A DNA stretch of 64,000 nucleotides, from NCBI RefSeq assembly GCF_026340675.1, contig NZ_JAPEOX010000001.1, forward strand, positions 6,014,001 through 6,078,000, given 5' to 3'. The notes beneath the pieces are model-generated. The model made no database searches, was not told the origin of the DNA, and worked only from the letters and a program-made list of their open reading frames with translations. Below are positions 16,571 to 24,088 of the stretch, one piece after another. The stretch comes from Streptomyces sp. NBC_01264. Its GTDB lineage: Bacteria > Actinomycetota > Actinomycetes > Streptomycetales > Streptomycetaceae. Each line of letters begins with the position of its first letter. The first letter of the stretch is position 1. Made by a program: the position numbers and the translations under genes.

Positions 16571-16602
16571 GTGGCGCCTGAGTACGGGTACTCAGGCGCC
16601 AC
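16571..16602. promoter_or_regulatory. Perfect 15-bp inverted repeat before mmpB
   Basis: GTGGCGCCTGAGTAC and its exact complement are separated by GG. It lies 28 bases before the mmpB start and 48 after the epsilon-subunit stop. It could be a terminator for the carboxylase genes or an operator for mmpB; the absence of a T run and the near-zero spacer favour a protein-binding site or cruciform slightly. Confidence 0.5.
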
Positions 16603-16649
16603 GGGCAGTTCACGCCATCTTCATTTCCGCTCCGTACGTCCCGCCACGA

Positions 16650-16859
16650 CTACGCGGGCCAGTACGTACGGCCCCACGCGCCCGGACCGGGGCGCGGCAG
16701 GGTCCGCCGGGCCACCCGGCCCGGCGCCGCCCACGCGTCGCCCACCCGCGCCGCGCCCGACGGCTCCGACGCGAGGGCCGCCGCGCGCGCTCGGACCACC
16801 GCCAGTGCGGCGGCCAACTCCTCCGGGGTGGGGTTCCCCTTGACGACCTTGATCACCAC
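16650..16859 (-). CDS. pccE: Acyl-CoA carboxylase epsilon subunit
   Basis: 69 residues. IKVVKGNPTPEELAAALAVV is the conserved core of the small epsilon subunits that bind and stabilise actinobacterial acyl-CoA carboxylase complexes; the rest is variable and ends WGRTYWPA. The gene follows pccB by 30 bases, and the pair is certainly co-transcribed. The epsilon subunit raises activity of the AccA2-PccB complex. Confidence 0.9.
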   Translation of the reverse strand: MVIKVVKGNPTPEELAAALAVVRARAAALASEPSGAARVGDAWAAPGRVARRTLPRPGPGAWGRTYWPA

Positions 16860-16889
16860 GGGACTGCCTCCTAGCGTCCTACCAGCGTC

Positions 16890-18485
16890 CTAGAGCGGGA
16901 TGTTGCCGTGCTTCTTCGGGGGCAGGGACTCGCGCTTGGTGCGCAGCTGCCGCAGCCCCTTCACCACGTGCGCCCGGGTCTCGGACGGCATGGTCACCGC
17001 GTCGACGTAGCCGCGCTCGGCGGCCGTGTACGGGTTCAGCAGCGCGTCCTCGTACTCGGTGATGAGCCGCGCCCGGGTCTCCTCGGCGGTGCCGGCCTCC
17101 TCCGCTTCGGCGATCGCGCGGCGGTGCAGGATGTTGACCGCGCCCTGCGCGCCCATGACGGCGATCTGCGCCGTCGGCCAGGCGAGGTTCAGGTCGGCTC
17201 CGAGGTGCTTGGAGCCCATTACATCGTAGGCACCGCCGAACGCCTTGCGCGTGATGACGGTGATCAGGGGGACGGTCGCCTCGGCGTACGCGTAGATCAG
17301 CTTGGCGCCGCGCCTGATGATTCCGTTGTACTCCTGGTCGGTGCCCGGCAGGAAGCCCGGCACGTCGACGAAGGTCAGCACCGGGATGTTGAAGGCGTCG
17401 CAGGTCCGGACGAACCGGGCCGCCTTCTCGGAGGCGTCGATGTCCAGGCAGCCGGCGAACTGCATCGGCTGGTTGGCGACGACCCCGACCGGGTGCCCCT
17501 CGACGCGGCCGAAGCCGGTGAGGATGTTCGGCGCGAAGAGCGACTGGGTCTCCAGGAACTCCGCGTCGTCGAGCACGTGCTCGATCACCTTGTGCATGTC
17601 GTACGGCTGGTTCGCGCTGTCCGGGATCAGCACGTCGAGCTCGCGGTCGCTGTCGGAGACCTCGGTGTCGGCCTCCTCGGGGAAGGCCGGGGGCTCGGAG
17701 AGGTTGTTCGACGGGAGGTAGGAGAGGAGCGACTTCACGTACTCGATGGCGTCCTTCTCGTCACCCGCCATGTGGTGTGCGACGCCGGACACACTGTTGT
17801 GCGTGCGCGCCCCGCCCAGCTCCTCGAAGCCGACGTCCTCGCCGGTGACGGTCTTGATGACGTCCGGGCCGGTGATGAACATGTGCGAGGTCTGGTCGAC
17901 CATGACCGTGAAGTCGGTGATGGCCGGGGAGTACACGGCGCCGCCGGCGCACGGGCCGACGACCAGGCTGATCTGCGGGATCACGCCGGAGGCGTGGACG
18001 TTGCGGCGGAAGATCTCGCCGTACATGCCCAGCGCGCTGACGCCCTCCTGGATGCGGGCGCCGCCGGAGTCGTTGATCCCGATCAGCGGACAGCCGGTCT
18101 TCAGCGCGAAGTCCATGACCTTCATGATCTTCTGGCCGTAGACCTCGCCCAGGGCCCCGCCGAAGACGGTGAAGTCCTGGGAGAACAGGGCGACGGGCCG
18201 CCCGTCGACGGTCCCGTAGCCGGTGACGACGCCGTCGCCGTACGGCCGGGTCTTCTCCAGCCCGAAGTTCGTCGACCGGTGCCGGGCGAACTCGTCCAGC
18301 TCGACGAAGGACCCCTCGTCCAGCAGCAGGGCCACCCGCTCACGCGCCGTCAGCTTGCCCTTGGCGTGCTGCTTTTCCACCGCCCGCCCGGACCCGGCGT
18401 GCGTGGCTTCCTCGACGCGGCGCTGCAGATCCGCGATCTTCCCCGCGGTGGTGTGCATGTCGATCGGCTCTGACGGTTGTGACAT
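16890..18485 (-). CDS. pccB: Propionyl-CoA carboxylase beta subunit
   Basis: 531 residues from the ATG at 18485 ([19 protein letters not shown]); the longer frame is not used because S. coelicolor PccB (530 residues) starts here. Carboxyltransferase fold in two crotonase-like halves, with oxyanion-hole Gly pairs at [12 protein letters not shown] and in the second half at [11 protein letters not shown]. It transfers CO2 from biotin on AccA2 to propionyl-CoA, giving methylmalonyl-CoA. It is divergent from birA. Confidence 0.95.
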   Translation of the reverse strand: MSQPSEPIDMHTTAGKIADLQRRVEEATHAGSGRAVEKQHAKGKLTARERVALLLDEGSFVELDEFARHRSTNFGLEKTRPYGDGVVTGYGTVDGRPVALFSQDFTVFGGALGEVYGQKIMKVMDFALKTGCPLIGINDSGGARIQEGVSALGMYGEIFRRNVHASGVIPQISLVVGPCAGGAVYSPAITDFTVMVDQTSHMFITGPDVIKTVTGEDVGFEELGGARTHNSVSGVAHHMAGDEKDAIEYVKSLLSYLPSNNLSEPPAFPEEADTEVSDSDRELDVLIPDSANQPYDMHKVIEHVLDDAEFLETQSLFAPNILTGFGRVEGHPVGVVANQPMQFAGCLDIDASEKAARFVRTCDAFNIPVLTFVDVPGFLPGTDQEYNGIIRRGAKLIYAYAEATVPLITVITRKAFGGAYDVMGSKHLGADLNLAWPTAQIAVMGAQGAVNILHRRAIAEAEEAGTAEETRARLITEYEDALLNPYTAAERGYVDAVTMPSETRAHVVKGLRQLRTKRESLPPKKHGNIPL

Positions 18486-18603
18486 CGGGGTCGCGGCTCC
18501 CTGCGTGGTGTCAACTGCCTGGTGACTTACTTGGTTTTTACTAGCTACTGGTGCGTAGCGTATCGGCGGGCATGGCGCTCGGCGGTGCGGCGTTTGACAC
18601 ACC

Positions 18604-18609
18604 TAATGT
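18604..18609 (+). promoter_or_regulatory. -10 box TAATGT, 7 bases before the ATG at 18617
   Basis: TANNNT hexamer at leaderless spacing; supports the birA start. Confidence 0.5.
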
Positions 18610-18616
18610 GGCTTGC

Positions 18617-19495
18617 ATGACGCCATCAGATGCATCAGGCGGAGCTTCGAACGGAGCTCCCGCGGGCCGTTGGTCGAGTCTGGACCGGCCGCCCTTGAAC
18701 GTTGCCGCGCTGCAGCGGGCCCTCGTGACCGGTGAGGGGCTGTGGAGCTCGCTGGAGGTCGTGTCCTCCACCGGGTCCACCAACAGTGATCTCGCCGCCC
18801 GGGCCGCGAAGCTGCCCGAGGGGGCCGTCCTCGTCGCCGAGGAGCAGACCGCCGGGCGGGGCAGGCTGGACCGGAGCTGGGTCGCGCCCGCCCGGTCCGG
18901 ACTGTTCTTCTCCGTGCTCCTGAAGCCCGGGCCCTCGGTGCCGCAGGAGCGGTGGGGCTGGCTGACGCTGCTGGCCGGGGTGGCCACGGCCACCGGGCTC
19001 TCGCGCGCCGCCGGGGTGGACACCGCCCTCAAGTGGCCCAACGACCTCCTGGTCACCGTCGACGGTGAGGAGCGCAAGACCGGCGGGATCCTCGCCGAGC
19101 GCGTGGGCGACGGGGTCGTCCTCGGGATCGGGCTCAACGTGACGCTGACCGACGCCGAGCTGCCGGTGGACACCGCCGGGTCGCTGGTCCTGGCCAAGGC
19201 CACCGTCACCGACCGGGACCCGCTGCTCAAGGCCGTACTGCGCTCCCTGGAGCAGTGGTACGGAAACTGGCGCGCGGCCGGCGGCGATCCGGCGGCCAGC
19301 GGCCTGCAGGAGACGTACGCGGCGGGCTGCGCGACCCTCGGCAAGCACGTGCGGGCCGAGCTGCCGGGCGGGCGCACCCTCACCGGGACGGCCGAAGCGG
19401 TGGACACCGACGGGCGGCTCGTCGTACGGACGGCCGAGGACAAGCACGAGGCCGTGGGGGCGGGGGACGTCGTCCATCTGCGGTCCGTGCGGTAG
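18617..19495 (+). CDS. birA: Biotin-[acetyl-CoA-carboxylase] ligase
   Basis: 292 residues. The ATG at 18617 is chosen over the upstream frame because a TAATGT box lies 7 bases before it. Catalytic domain: VVSSTGSTNSDLAAR, EEQTAGRGRLDRSW (biotinyl-AMP loop GRGR), LKWPNDLLV and KTGGILAE; a small C-terminal SH3-like domain follows. There is no N-terminal winged helix, so this is the non-regulatory type. It joins biotin to the Lys in EAMKM of AccA2. Divergent from pccB, so ligase and substrate complex genes share a control region. Confidence 0.92.
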   Translation: MTPSDASGGASNGAPAGRWSSLDRPPLNVAALQRALVTGEGLWSSLEVVSSTGSTNSDLAARAAKLPEGAVLVAEEQTAGRGRLDRSWVAPARSGLFFSVLLKPGPSVPQERWGWLTLLAGVATATGLSRAAGVDTALKWPNDLLVTVDGEERKTGGILAERVGDGVVLGIGLNVTLTDAELPVDTAGSLVLAKATVTDRDPLLKAVLRSLEQWYGNWRAAGGDPAASGLQETYAAGCATLGKHVRAELPGGRTLTGTAEAVDTDGRLVVRTAEDKHEAVGAGDVVHLRSVR

Positions 19496-19537
19496 CCCGC
19501 GGGGGACCGCCCCGGGTGACGGAGTAGGGGAGTGAGC

Positions 19538-19555
19538 TACGGCACACCTGCCGTA
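19538..19555. promoter_or_regulatory. Inverted repeat TACGGCA-CACC-TGCCGTA before cya
   Basis: Perfect 7-bp arms with a 4-base spacer, 75 bases before the cya start. Possible operator or part of the promoter; no regulator known. Confidence 0.35.
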
Positions 19556-19629
19556 TGGTTTAGGCGATCCCGGTCCCACGGTGATCACCCGGTTCGGCAG
19601 TGCGCACGGCAATGGACAGGAGGCGGCCC

Positions 19630-20847
19630 TTGACCGTCGACGACCCTCGGTCCAGCGCGCCCGCCCCCGGCACGACGACGGGCGGCTCCGGCAGCTCCGG
19701 CAGCTCCGGCGCTTCGGGCGGCACCTCGGGCGGTTCGGGAGTCCACGCCACCCCGATCGGGCGCGAGCAGCACACTCCCCACCACGAGGTCGACCACACG
19801 GCGCAGCCGACGGCCGACCCGCTCGCCATCCGCCTGGAACAGCTGATCCTGGGCGCCGAGCGCCGGTACACCCCCTTCCAGGCGGCCCGTAGCGCCGGGG
19901 TCTCGATGGAGCTCGCCTCCCGCTTCTGGCGGGCCATGGGCTTCGCGGACATCGGCCAGGCCAGGGCCCTGACGGAGGCCGACGTACTGGCGCTGCGCCG
20001 GCTCGCCGGCCTCGTCGAGGCCGGGCTGCTGAGCGAGCCGATGGCGGTCCAGGTGGCGCGGTCCACCGGGCAGACCACGGCCCGGCTCGCGGAGTGGCAG
20101 ATCGACTCCTTCCTGGAGGGGCTGACCGAGCCGCCGGAGCCGGGGATGACCCGCACGGAGGTCACGTACCCGCTGGTCGAGCTGTTGCTGCCGGAGCTGG
20201 AGGAGTTCCTCGTCTACGTGTGGCGGCGCCAGCTCGCGGCCGCGACCGGGCGGGTCGTGCAGGTGGCGGACGACGAGGAGATGGTCGACCGGCGCCTCGC
20301 GGTGGGCTTCGCCGACCTGGTGGGCTTCACGCGCCTGACGCGGCGGCTGGAGGAGGAGGAGCTCGGCGAGCTGGTCGAGTCCTTCGAGACGACCTCGGCG
20401 GACCTGGTGGCGGCGCACGGCGGCCGGCTGATCAAGACGCTGGGCGACGAGGTGCTGTACTGCGCCGACGACGCGGCGACGGCGGCGGAGATCGCGCTGC
20501 GGCTGATCGAGACGATGGAAGCCGATCCGCAGATGCCGGAGCTGCGCGTGGGCATCGCCTTCGGGACGGTGACCACCCGCATGGGCGATGTCTTCGGGAC
20601 CACGGTGAACCTGGCCTCGCGGCTGACGTCGATAGCCCCCAAGGACGCGGTCCTGGTGGACGGCGCGATGGCCCAGGAGCTGGGCCGCACGGGCGCGGCG
20701 CCGGTCTCGGAGAAGGAAGCGGAGAACGAGGAGGGCGGCGGCACCTACCGCTTCGCGCTCCAGCCGATGTTCCAGCGCCCGGTGCGTGGTCTCGGCGTCG
20801 TCGAGCCCTGGTCGCTGACGCGCCGGAGCCCTAAGATCCCCGGATAA
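19630..20847 (+). CDS. cya: Class III adenylate cyclase
   Basis: 405 residues. The TTG start at 19630 (TVDDPRSS) is chosen because AGGAGG lies 6 bases upstream; the ATG codons at 19600 and 19612 have none, and S. coelicolor Cya begins the same way. The N-terminal 60 residues are Gly/Ser-rich. The middle region (90-220) holds an AraC/MerR-like helical segment. The catalytic domain spans about 225-385: GFADLVGFTRL (metal Asp), KTLGDEVLYC (second Asp), VNLASRL. Soluble, makes cAMP. In S. coelicolor this gene governs germination and morphology. Confidence 0.92.
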   Translation: MTVDDPRSSAPAPGTTTGGSGSSGSSGASGGTSGGSGVHATPIGREQHTPHHEVDHTAQPTADPLAIRLEQLILGAERRYTPFQAARSAGVSMELASRFWRAMGFADIGQARALTEADVLALRRLAGLVEAGLLSEPMAVQVARSTGQTTARLAEWQIDSFLEGLTEPPEPGMTRTEVTYPLVELLLPELEEFLVYVWRRQLAAATGRVVQVADDEEMVDRRLAVGFADLVGFTRLTRRLEEEELGELVESFETTSADLVAAHGGRLIKTLGDEVLYCADDAATAAEIALRLIETMEADPQMPELRVGIAFGTVTTRMGDVFGTTVNLASRLTSIAPKDAVLVDGAMAQELGRTGAAPVSEKEAENEEGGGTYRFALQPMFQRPVRGLGVVEPWSLTRRSPKIPG

Positions 20848-20871
20848 CGTTCGTTAACCGGGAGGGTCCCT

Positions 20872-21654
20872 GTGTCCGAGTTCGTGGTTGTGCACCGGCA
20901 TGAGGGCGGGGTCGCCGAGCTGGTTCTGGACCGGCCCAAGGCGATGAACGCCGTGTCGACCGAGATGGCGCGGGGGATCGGTGCCGCCTGCGCCGAGCTC
21001 GCCGCGGACCCGGCGGTACGGGTGGTCGTGCTCTCCTCGACCGCCGAGAGGGCGTTCTGCGTGGGCGCGGACCTCAAGGAGCGCAACTCCTTCTCGGACG
21101 CCGAGCTGCTGCGCCAGCGGCCCACCACGCGGGGTGCGTACGGGGGAGTGCTGGAGCTTCCGATGCCGGTGATCGCGGCGGTGCACGGGTTCGCGCTGGG
21201 GGGCGGCTTCGAGCTGGCCCTCGCCTGCGACGTCATCGTCGCCGACGAGACGGCCGTCGTCGGGCTGCCCGAGGTGTCGGTCGGGGTGATCCCGGGCGGC
21301 GGCGGTACGCAGCTGCTGCCGAGGCGCGTGGGGGCGGCGCGGGCGGCGGAGCTGATCTTCACCGCGCGGCGGGTGGAGGCCGCGGAGGCGCTGGGCCTGG
21401 GCCTGGTGGACTCGGTGGTGCCGGCGGGGACGGACCGCGAGGCCGCCCTGGCGATGGCGGCGGCGATGGCGGCGAACTCCCCGGTGGGGCTGCGGGCGGC
21501 CAAGCGGGCGCTGCGGCTCGGGCACGGCATGGATCTGGCGGCCGGGCTGGAGATCGAGGACGCGGCGTGGCGGACGGTGGCCTTCTCCGGGGACCGGGCC
21601 GAGGGTGTGGCGGCGTTCAACGAGAAGCGGAAGCCGGAGTGGCCCGGGGTGTGA
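20872..21654 (+). CDS. Enoyl-CoA hydratase / isomerase
   Basis: 260 residues, GTG start after GGGAGGG. Crotonase fold: oxyanion loop CVGADLKER, HGFALGGGFELALACD, and PEVSVGVIPGGGGTQLLPR, where the active-site Glu (PEVxxG) is kept and the second Glu position is Gly-rich. It hydrates enoyl-CoA in beta-oxidation or a related pathway. It follows cya by 24 bases and is probably co-transcribed, an unexplained pairing that S. coelicolor also shows. Confidence 0.88.
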   Translation: MSEFVVVHRHEGGVAELVLDRPKAMNAVSTEMARGIGAACAELAADPAVRVVVLSSTAERAFCVGADLKERNSFSDAELLRQRPTTRGAYGGVLELPMPVIAAVHGFALGGGFELALACDVIVADETAVVGLPEVSVGVIPGGGGTQLLPRRVGAARAAELIFTARRVEAAEALGLGLVDSVVPAGTDREAALAMAAAMAANSPVGLRAAKRALRLGHGMDLAAGLEIEDAAWRTVAFSGDRAEGVAAFNEKRKPEWPGV

Positions 21655-21757
21655 GGTGCCGGCGGGGCCGGCGGGCCGGCTGCCCCTACGGTCACCCGGT
21701 GTGATCTTGATGCCACCGAATGTCGCGCCAATTGTCACTAAATCGGACAAAACTCCC

Positions 21758-21763
21758 TAACCT
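21758..21763 (+). promoter_or_regulatory. -10 box TAACCT, 6 bases before the ATG at 21770
   Basis: TANNNT hexamer at leaderless spacing; a TTGTCA hexamer at 21732 is a possible -35 at a long 20-base spacer. Confidence 0.5.
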
Positions 21764-21769
21764 GGGGTG

Positions 21770-22888
21770 ATGGGTGTTGACGGGCGGCTTCGAGCCGTTG
21801 TGGGCCTCGCGCAGGCCATGGCCGCCGCGTGCGCGCCGCGGGACAGTGTGCGGGCCGCCGCGCGCGGGGCGAGGCTGGCGATGGACGGATCGTTCGCCGC
21901 CATCTCCGCGTGGGAGCGGGAGCGGGGGCGCCTGCGGGTGCTCGTGAACGAGGGGGAGCGCCGGGACGGGGAGGAGGAGTTCCCCGAGGACGAGTCGTAC
22001 CCCGTGCACGATTTCCCCGAGATCACGGAGTTCCTGCACGAGCGCTGGGTCGGCGGGGGCGGGCCCCACGCCTGGGTGGACAGCGCGGTCGGGGACCGGC
22101 CGGGACGCCGCGGCGATGCGCTGCGGCGGCGCGGGCGCGGTACGTGCGTGGTGGCCCCGATCGTGCTGAGCGGGCGGGCCTGGGGCGAGCTGTACGTGGC
22201 CCGGGACGAGGGCATGGCGGACTTCGACGAGGACGACGCGGAGTTCGCCACCGTGCTCGCGGCGGTGATCGCGGCCGGGCTCGCGCAGAGCGACCGGCTG
22301 GAGGAGGCCCGGCGGCTCGCCTTCACCGACCCGCTGACCGGGCTGGCCAACCGGCGGGCCGTGGACATGCGGCTCGACGAGGCGCTGGAGGAGCACCGCA
22401 GGGGCGGGGCCGAGGTGGTCGTGAGCCTGGTCGTCTGCGACCTGAACGGCCTCAAGAAGGTCAACGACACCCTCGGGCACGCGATGGGCGACCGTCTGCT
22501 GGAACGTTTCGGCTCGGTGCTGAGCCTGTGCGGGGCGATGCTGCCGGGTGCGCTGGTCGCCCGGCTGGGCGGGGACGAGTTCTGCCTGGTCAGCGTGGGG
22601 CCTTCGGCGGACGAGGTGGTACGGGTCACCGAGGAGGTGTGCCTGCGGGCCGCCGAGCTGGAGCTGGGGGAGGGGGTCGCCTGCGGGGTCGCCTCCACGG
22701 GGGACCCGATCGGGCCGGTGAAATCGTCCCGGCGGTTGTTCCGGCTGGCGGATGCGGCGCAGTACAAGGCGAAGGCGGCGCGGTCGGCGAAGCCGGTGGT
22801 GGCGGGCCGGGACACTGCCGTGGTCCGCCTCGCCGACGCGGAGCCCGGCGGCCCGGGCGACCGCCGCCGCTTCCGCGGCCGGGCGTAG
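21770..22888 (+). CDS. GAF-like + GGDEF diguanylate cyclase
   Basis: 372 residues. The ATG at 21770 is preferred to the adjacent GTG because of the -10 spacing. Residues 10-165 look like a GAF sensor ([34 protein letters not shown]). Residues 185-345 are a GGDEF domain: FTDPLTGLANRRAV, CDLNGLKKVNDTLGHAMGD, and an intact active site LGGDEF. No RxxD inhibitory site is seen upstream of it. It should make c-di-GMP from two GTP, in the cytoplasm. No EAL domain. In Streptomyces c-di-GMP blocks development through BldD. Confidence 0.88.
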   Translation: MGVDGRLRAVVGLAQAMAAACAPRDSVRAAARGARLAMDGSFAAISAWERERGRLRVLVNEGERRDGEEEFPEDESYPVHDFPEITEFLHERWVGGGGPHAWVDSAVGDRPGRRGDALRRRGRGTCVVAPIVLSGRAWGELYVARDEGMADFDEDDAEFATVLAAVIAAGLAQSDRLEEARRLAFTDPLTGLANRRAVDMRLDEALEEHRRGGAEVVVSLVVCDLNGLKKVNDTLGHAMGDRLLERFGSVLSLCGAMLPGALVARLGGDEFCLVSVGPSADEVVRVTEEVCLRAAELELGEGVACGVASTGDPIGPVKSSRRLFRLADAAQYKAKAARSAKPVVAGRDTAVVRLADAEPGGPGDRRRFRGRA

Positions 22889-22947
22889 CCGGGGCGGGGC
22901 GTAGCCCTGGCCGGGCAGCCTTGGCCGCGGACCCGGCCGGGCCTGTG
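22889..22947. other. Start of a 1.2-kb gene-free region
   Basis: From here to the hutH start at 24089 there is no believable gene. Long open frames exist on both strands only because stop codons are rare at this GC content; the 17-base period of the repeat cannot keep one protein frame. Repeats are listed separately. Confidence 0.7.
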
Positions 22948-23225
22948 CCCCGCCGCGGCCCCGGCCCCGCCGCGGCCCCGGCCCCGCCGCGGCCCCGGCC
23001 CCGCCGCGGCCCCGGCCCCGGACCGGCCCCGGCCCCGGACCGGCCCCGGCCCCGGACCGGCCCCGGCCCCGGACCGGCCCCGGCCCCGGACCGGCCCCGG
23101 CCCCGGACCGGCCCCGGACCGGCCCCGGCCCCGGACCGGCCCCGGCCCCGGCCCCGGACCGGCCCCGGCCCCGGACCGGCCCCGGCCCCGGACCGGCCCC
23201 GGCCCGGACCGGCCCCGGCCCGGAC
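22948..23225. repeat. 17-bp tandem repeat array
   Basis: Four exact units CCCCGCCGCGGCCCCGG (22948-23015) are followed by six exact units CCCCGGACCGGCCCCGG (23016-23117). Shortened and shuffled versions run to about 23225. The two unit types share 13 of 17 bases. Almost pure G+C. Likely a slippage-prone minisatellite. Confidence 0.9.
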
Positions 23226-23414
23226 CCGGGCCCGGCGTTCGGCCCTGGCCGGGCGGGCGGCCCGGCCCGGCGCGCGGGCCCGGCCCCGCCTCGGCGCGCG
23301 GCCCCGGTCCCGGCCTGCCGTGCGGCCCCGGGCCCGCCTCGGCGTGCGGCCCGGCCTCGGTCGGCGATCCCGCCCCGGCGTGCGGGCGAGGCCGGGCTGC
23401 GGGTGTGCCGCTGC

Positions 23415-23827
23415 GCGGGGCGGAGTTCCCCTACCCGCCCTTCGCCCGTTCCCCGGGCTCCGCCCGGACCCGCGCCTCAAGCGCCGGCGGGGCTGGGTGG
23501 GTCCCCGGGCTCTGCCCGGACCCCGGTCCTCAAACGCCGGACGGGCTGAAGGACAGGGGGTACCGGGCTCCGCCCCGGACCCCCTGGGGCTCCGCCCCGG
23601 ACCCCGGTCCTCAAACGCCGGACGGCTGGATTGGTGCGGGCTTCGCCCCGGAGACCGGTTCTCGCTTCGGCGGGGCTGGAGTCGGTCGGGCCGACTCATG
23701 CAGCCTCGTCGGCGTTTGAGGCGCGGGGGTGCGGGGGCCGGCCCCCGGAACGGCGCCGCCGGCGGGGTCGGGTCCGGGGCGGAGCCCCGGGGAACGGGCG
23801 AAGGGTGGGTAGGGGATTCCGCCCCGC
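23415..23827. repeat. MITE-like block with about 55-bp inverted ends
   Basis: The left end (23415-23470) and right end (23771-23827) are inverted copies of each other with only a few differences and one or two single-base gaps. Both run from GCGGGGCGGA inward through CCCTTCGCCCGTTCCCC. Between them lie several copies of CTCAAACGCCGGACGG-type sequence in both orientations. No reading frame makes sense as protein. It may be a small non-autonomous mobile element or a fold-back array built from common Streptomyces repeats. Confidence 0.6.
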
Positions 23828-23908
23828 AGGGCCGACCCAGCCGCACCCGCCCACCGGACCCCGCGCCGGGACGGCTGTGGCGTGCACGCCGACCGGCCAC
23901 CGCCGGAC

Positions 23909-24050
23909 GGAGTCCGGTGCAGCGGCGCGAAGCCGGTGAGGCCCGCCAGGGCCGCACCGCGCGAGCGGCGCGTCAAGAAGGAGTCCGGCGCAGCGGCGCG
24001 AAGCCGGTAAGGCCCGCCAGGGCCGCACCGTGCGAGCGGCGCATTGAGAG
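23909..24050. repeat. 71-bp tandem duplication of the dispersed repeat family
   Basis: Two adjacent copies (23909-23979 and 23980-24050) differ at only a few positions and begin GGAGTCCGG(T/C)GCAGCGGCG. The first 25 bases match the repeats at 6827 and 36615. They end 39 bases before hutH. Confidence 0.8.
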
Positions 24051-24075
24051 GGGTGACATGGAGGGATTCAGTCCG

Positions 24076-24081
24076 TACGCT
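24076..24081 (+). promoter_or_regulatory. -10 box TACGCT, 7 bases before the ATG at 24089
   Basis: TANNNT hexamer at leaderless spacing; it supports the hutH start. Confidence 0.5.
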
Positions 24082-24088
24082 GCTGAAT

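Noticed and set aside
22948..23225. CRISPR array
   Set aside because: Units are contiguous without unique spacers and no cas genes exist nearby; the same holds for the 13-bp array at 32249.
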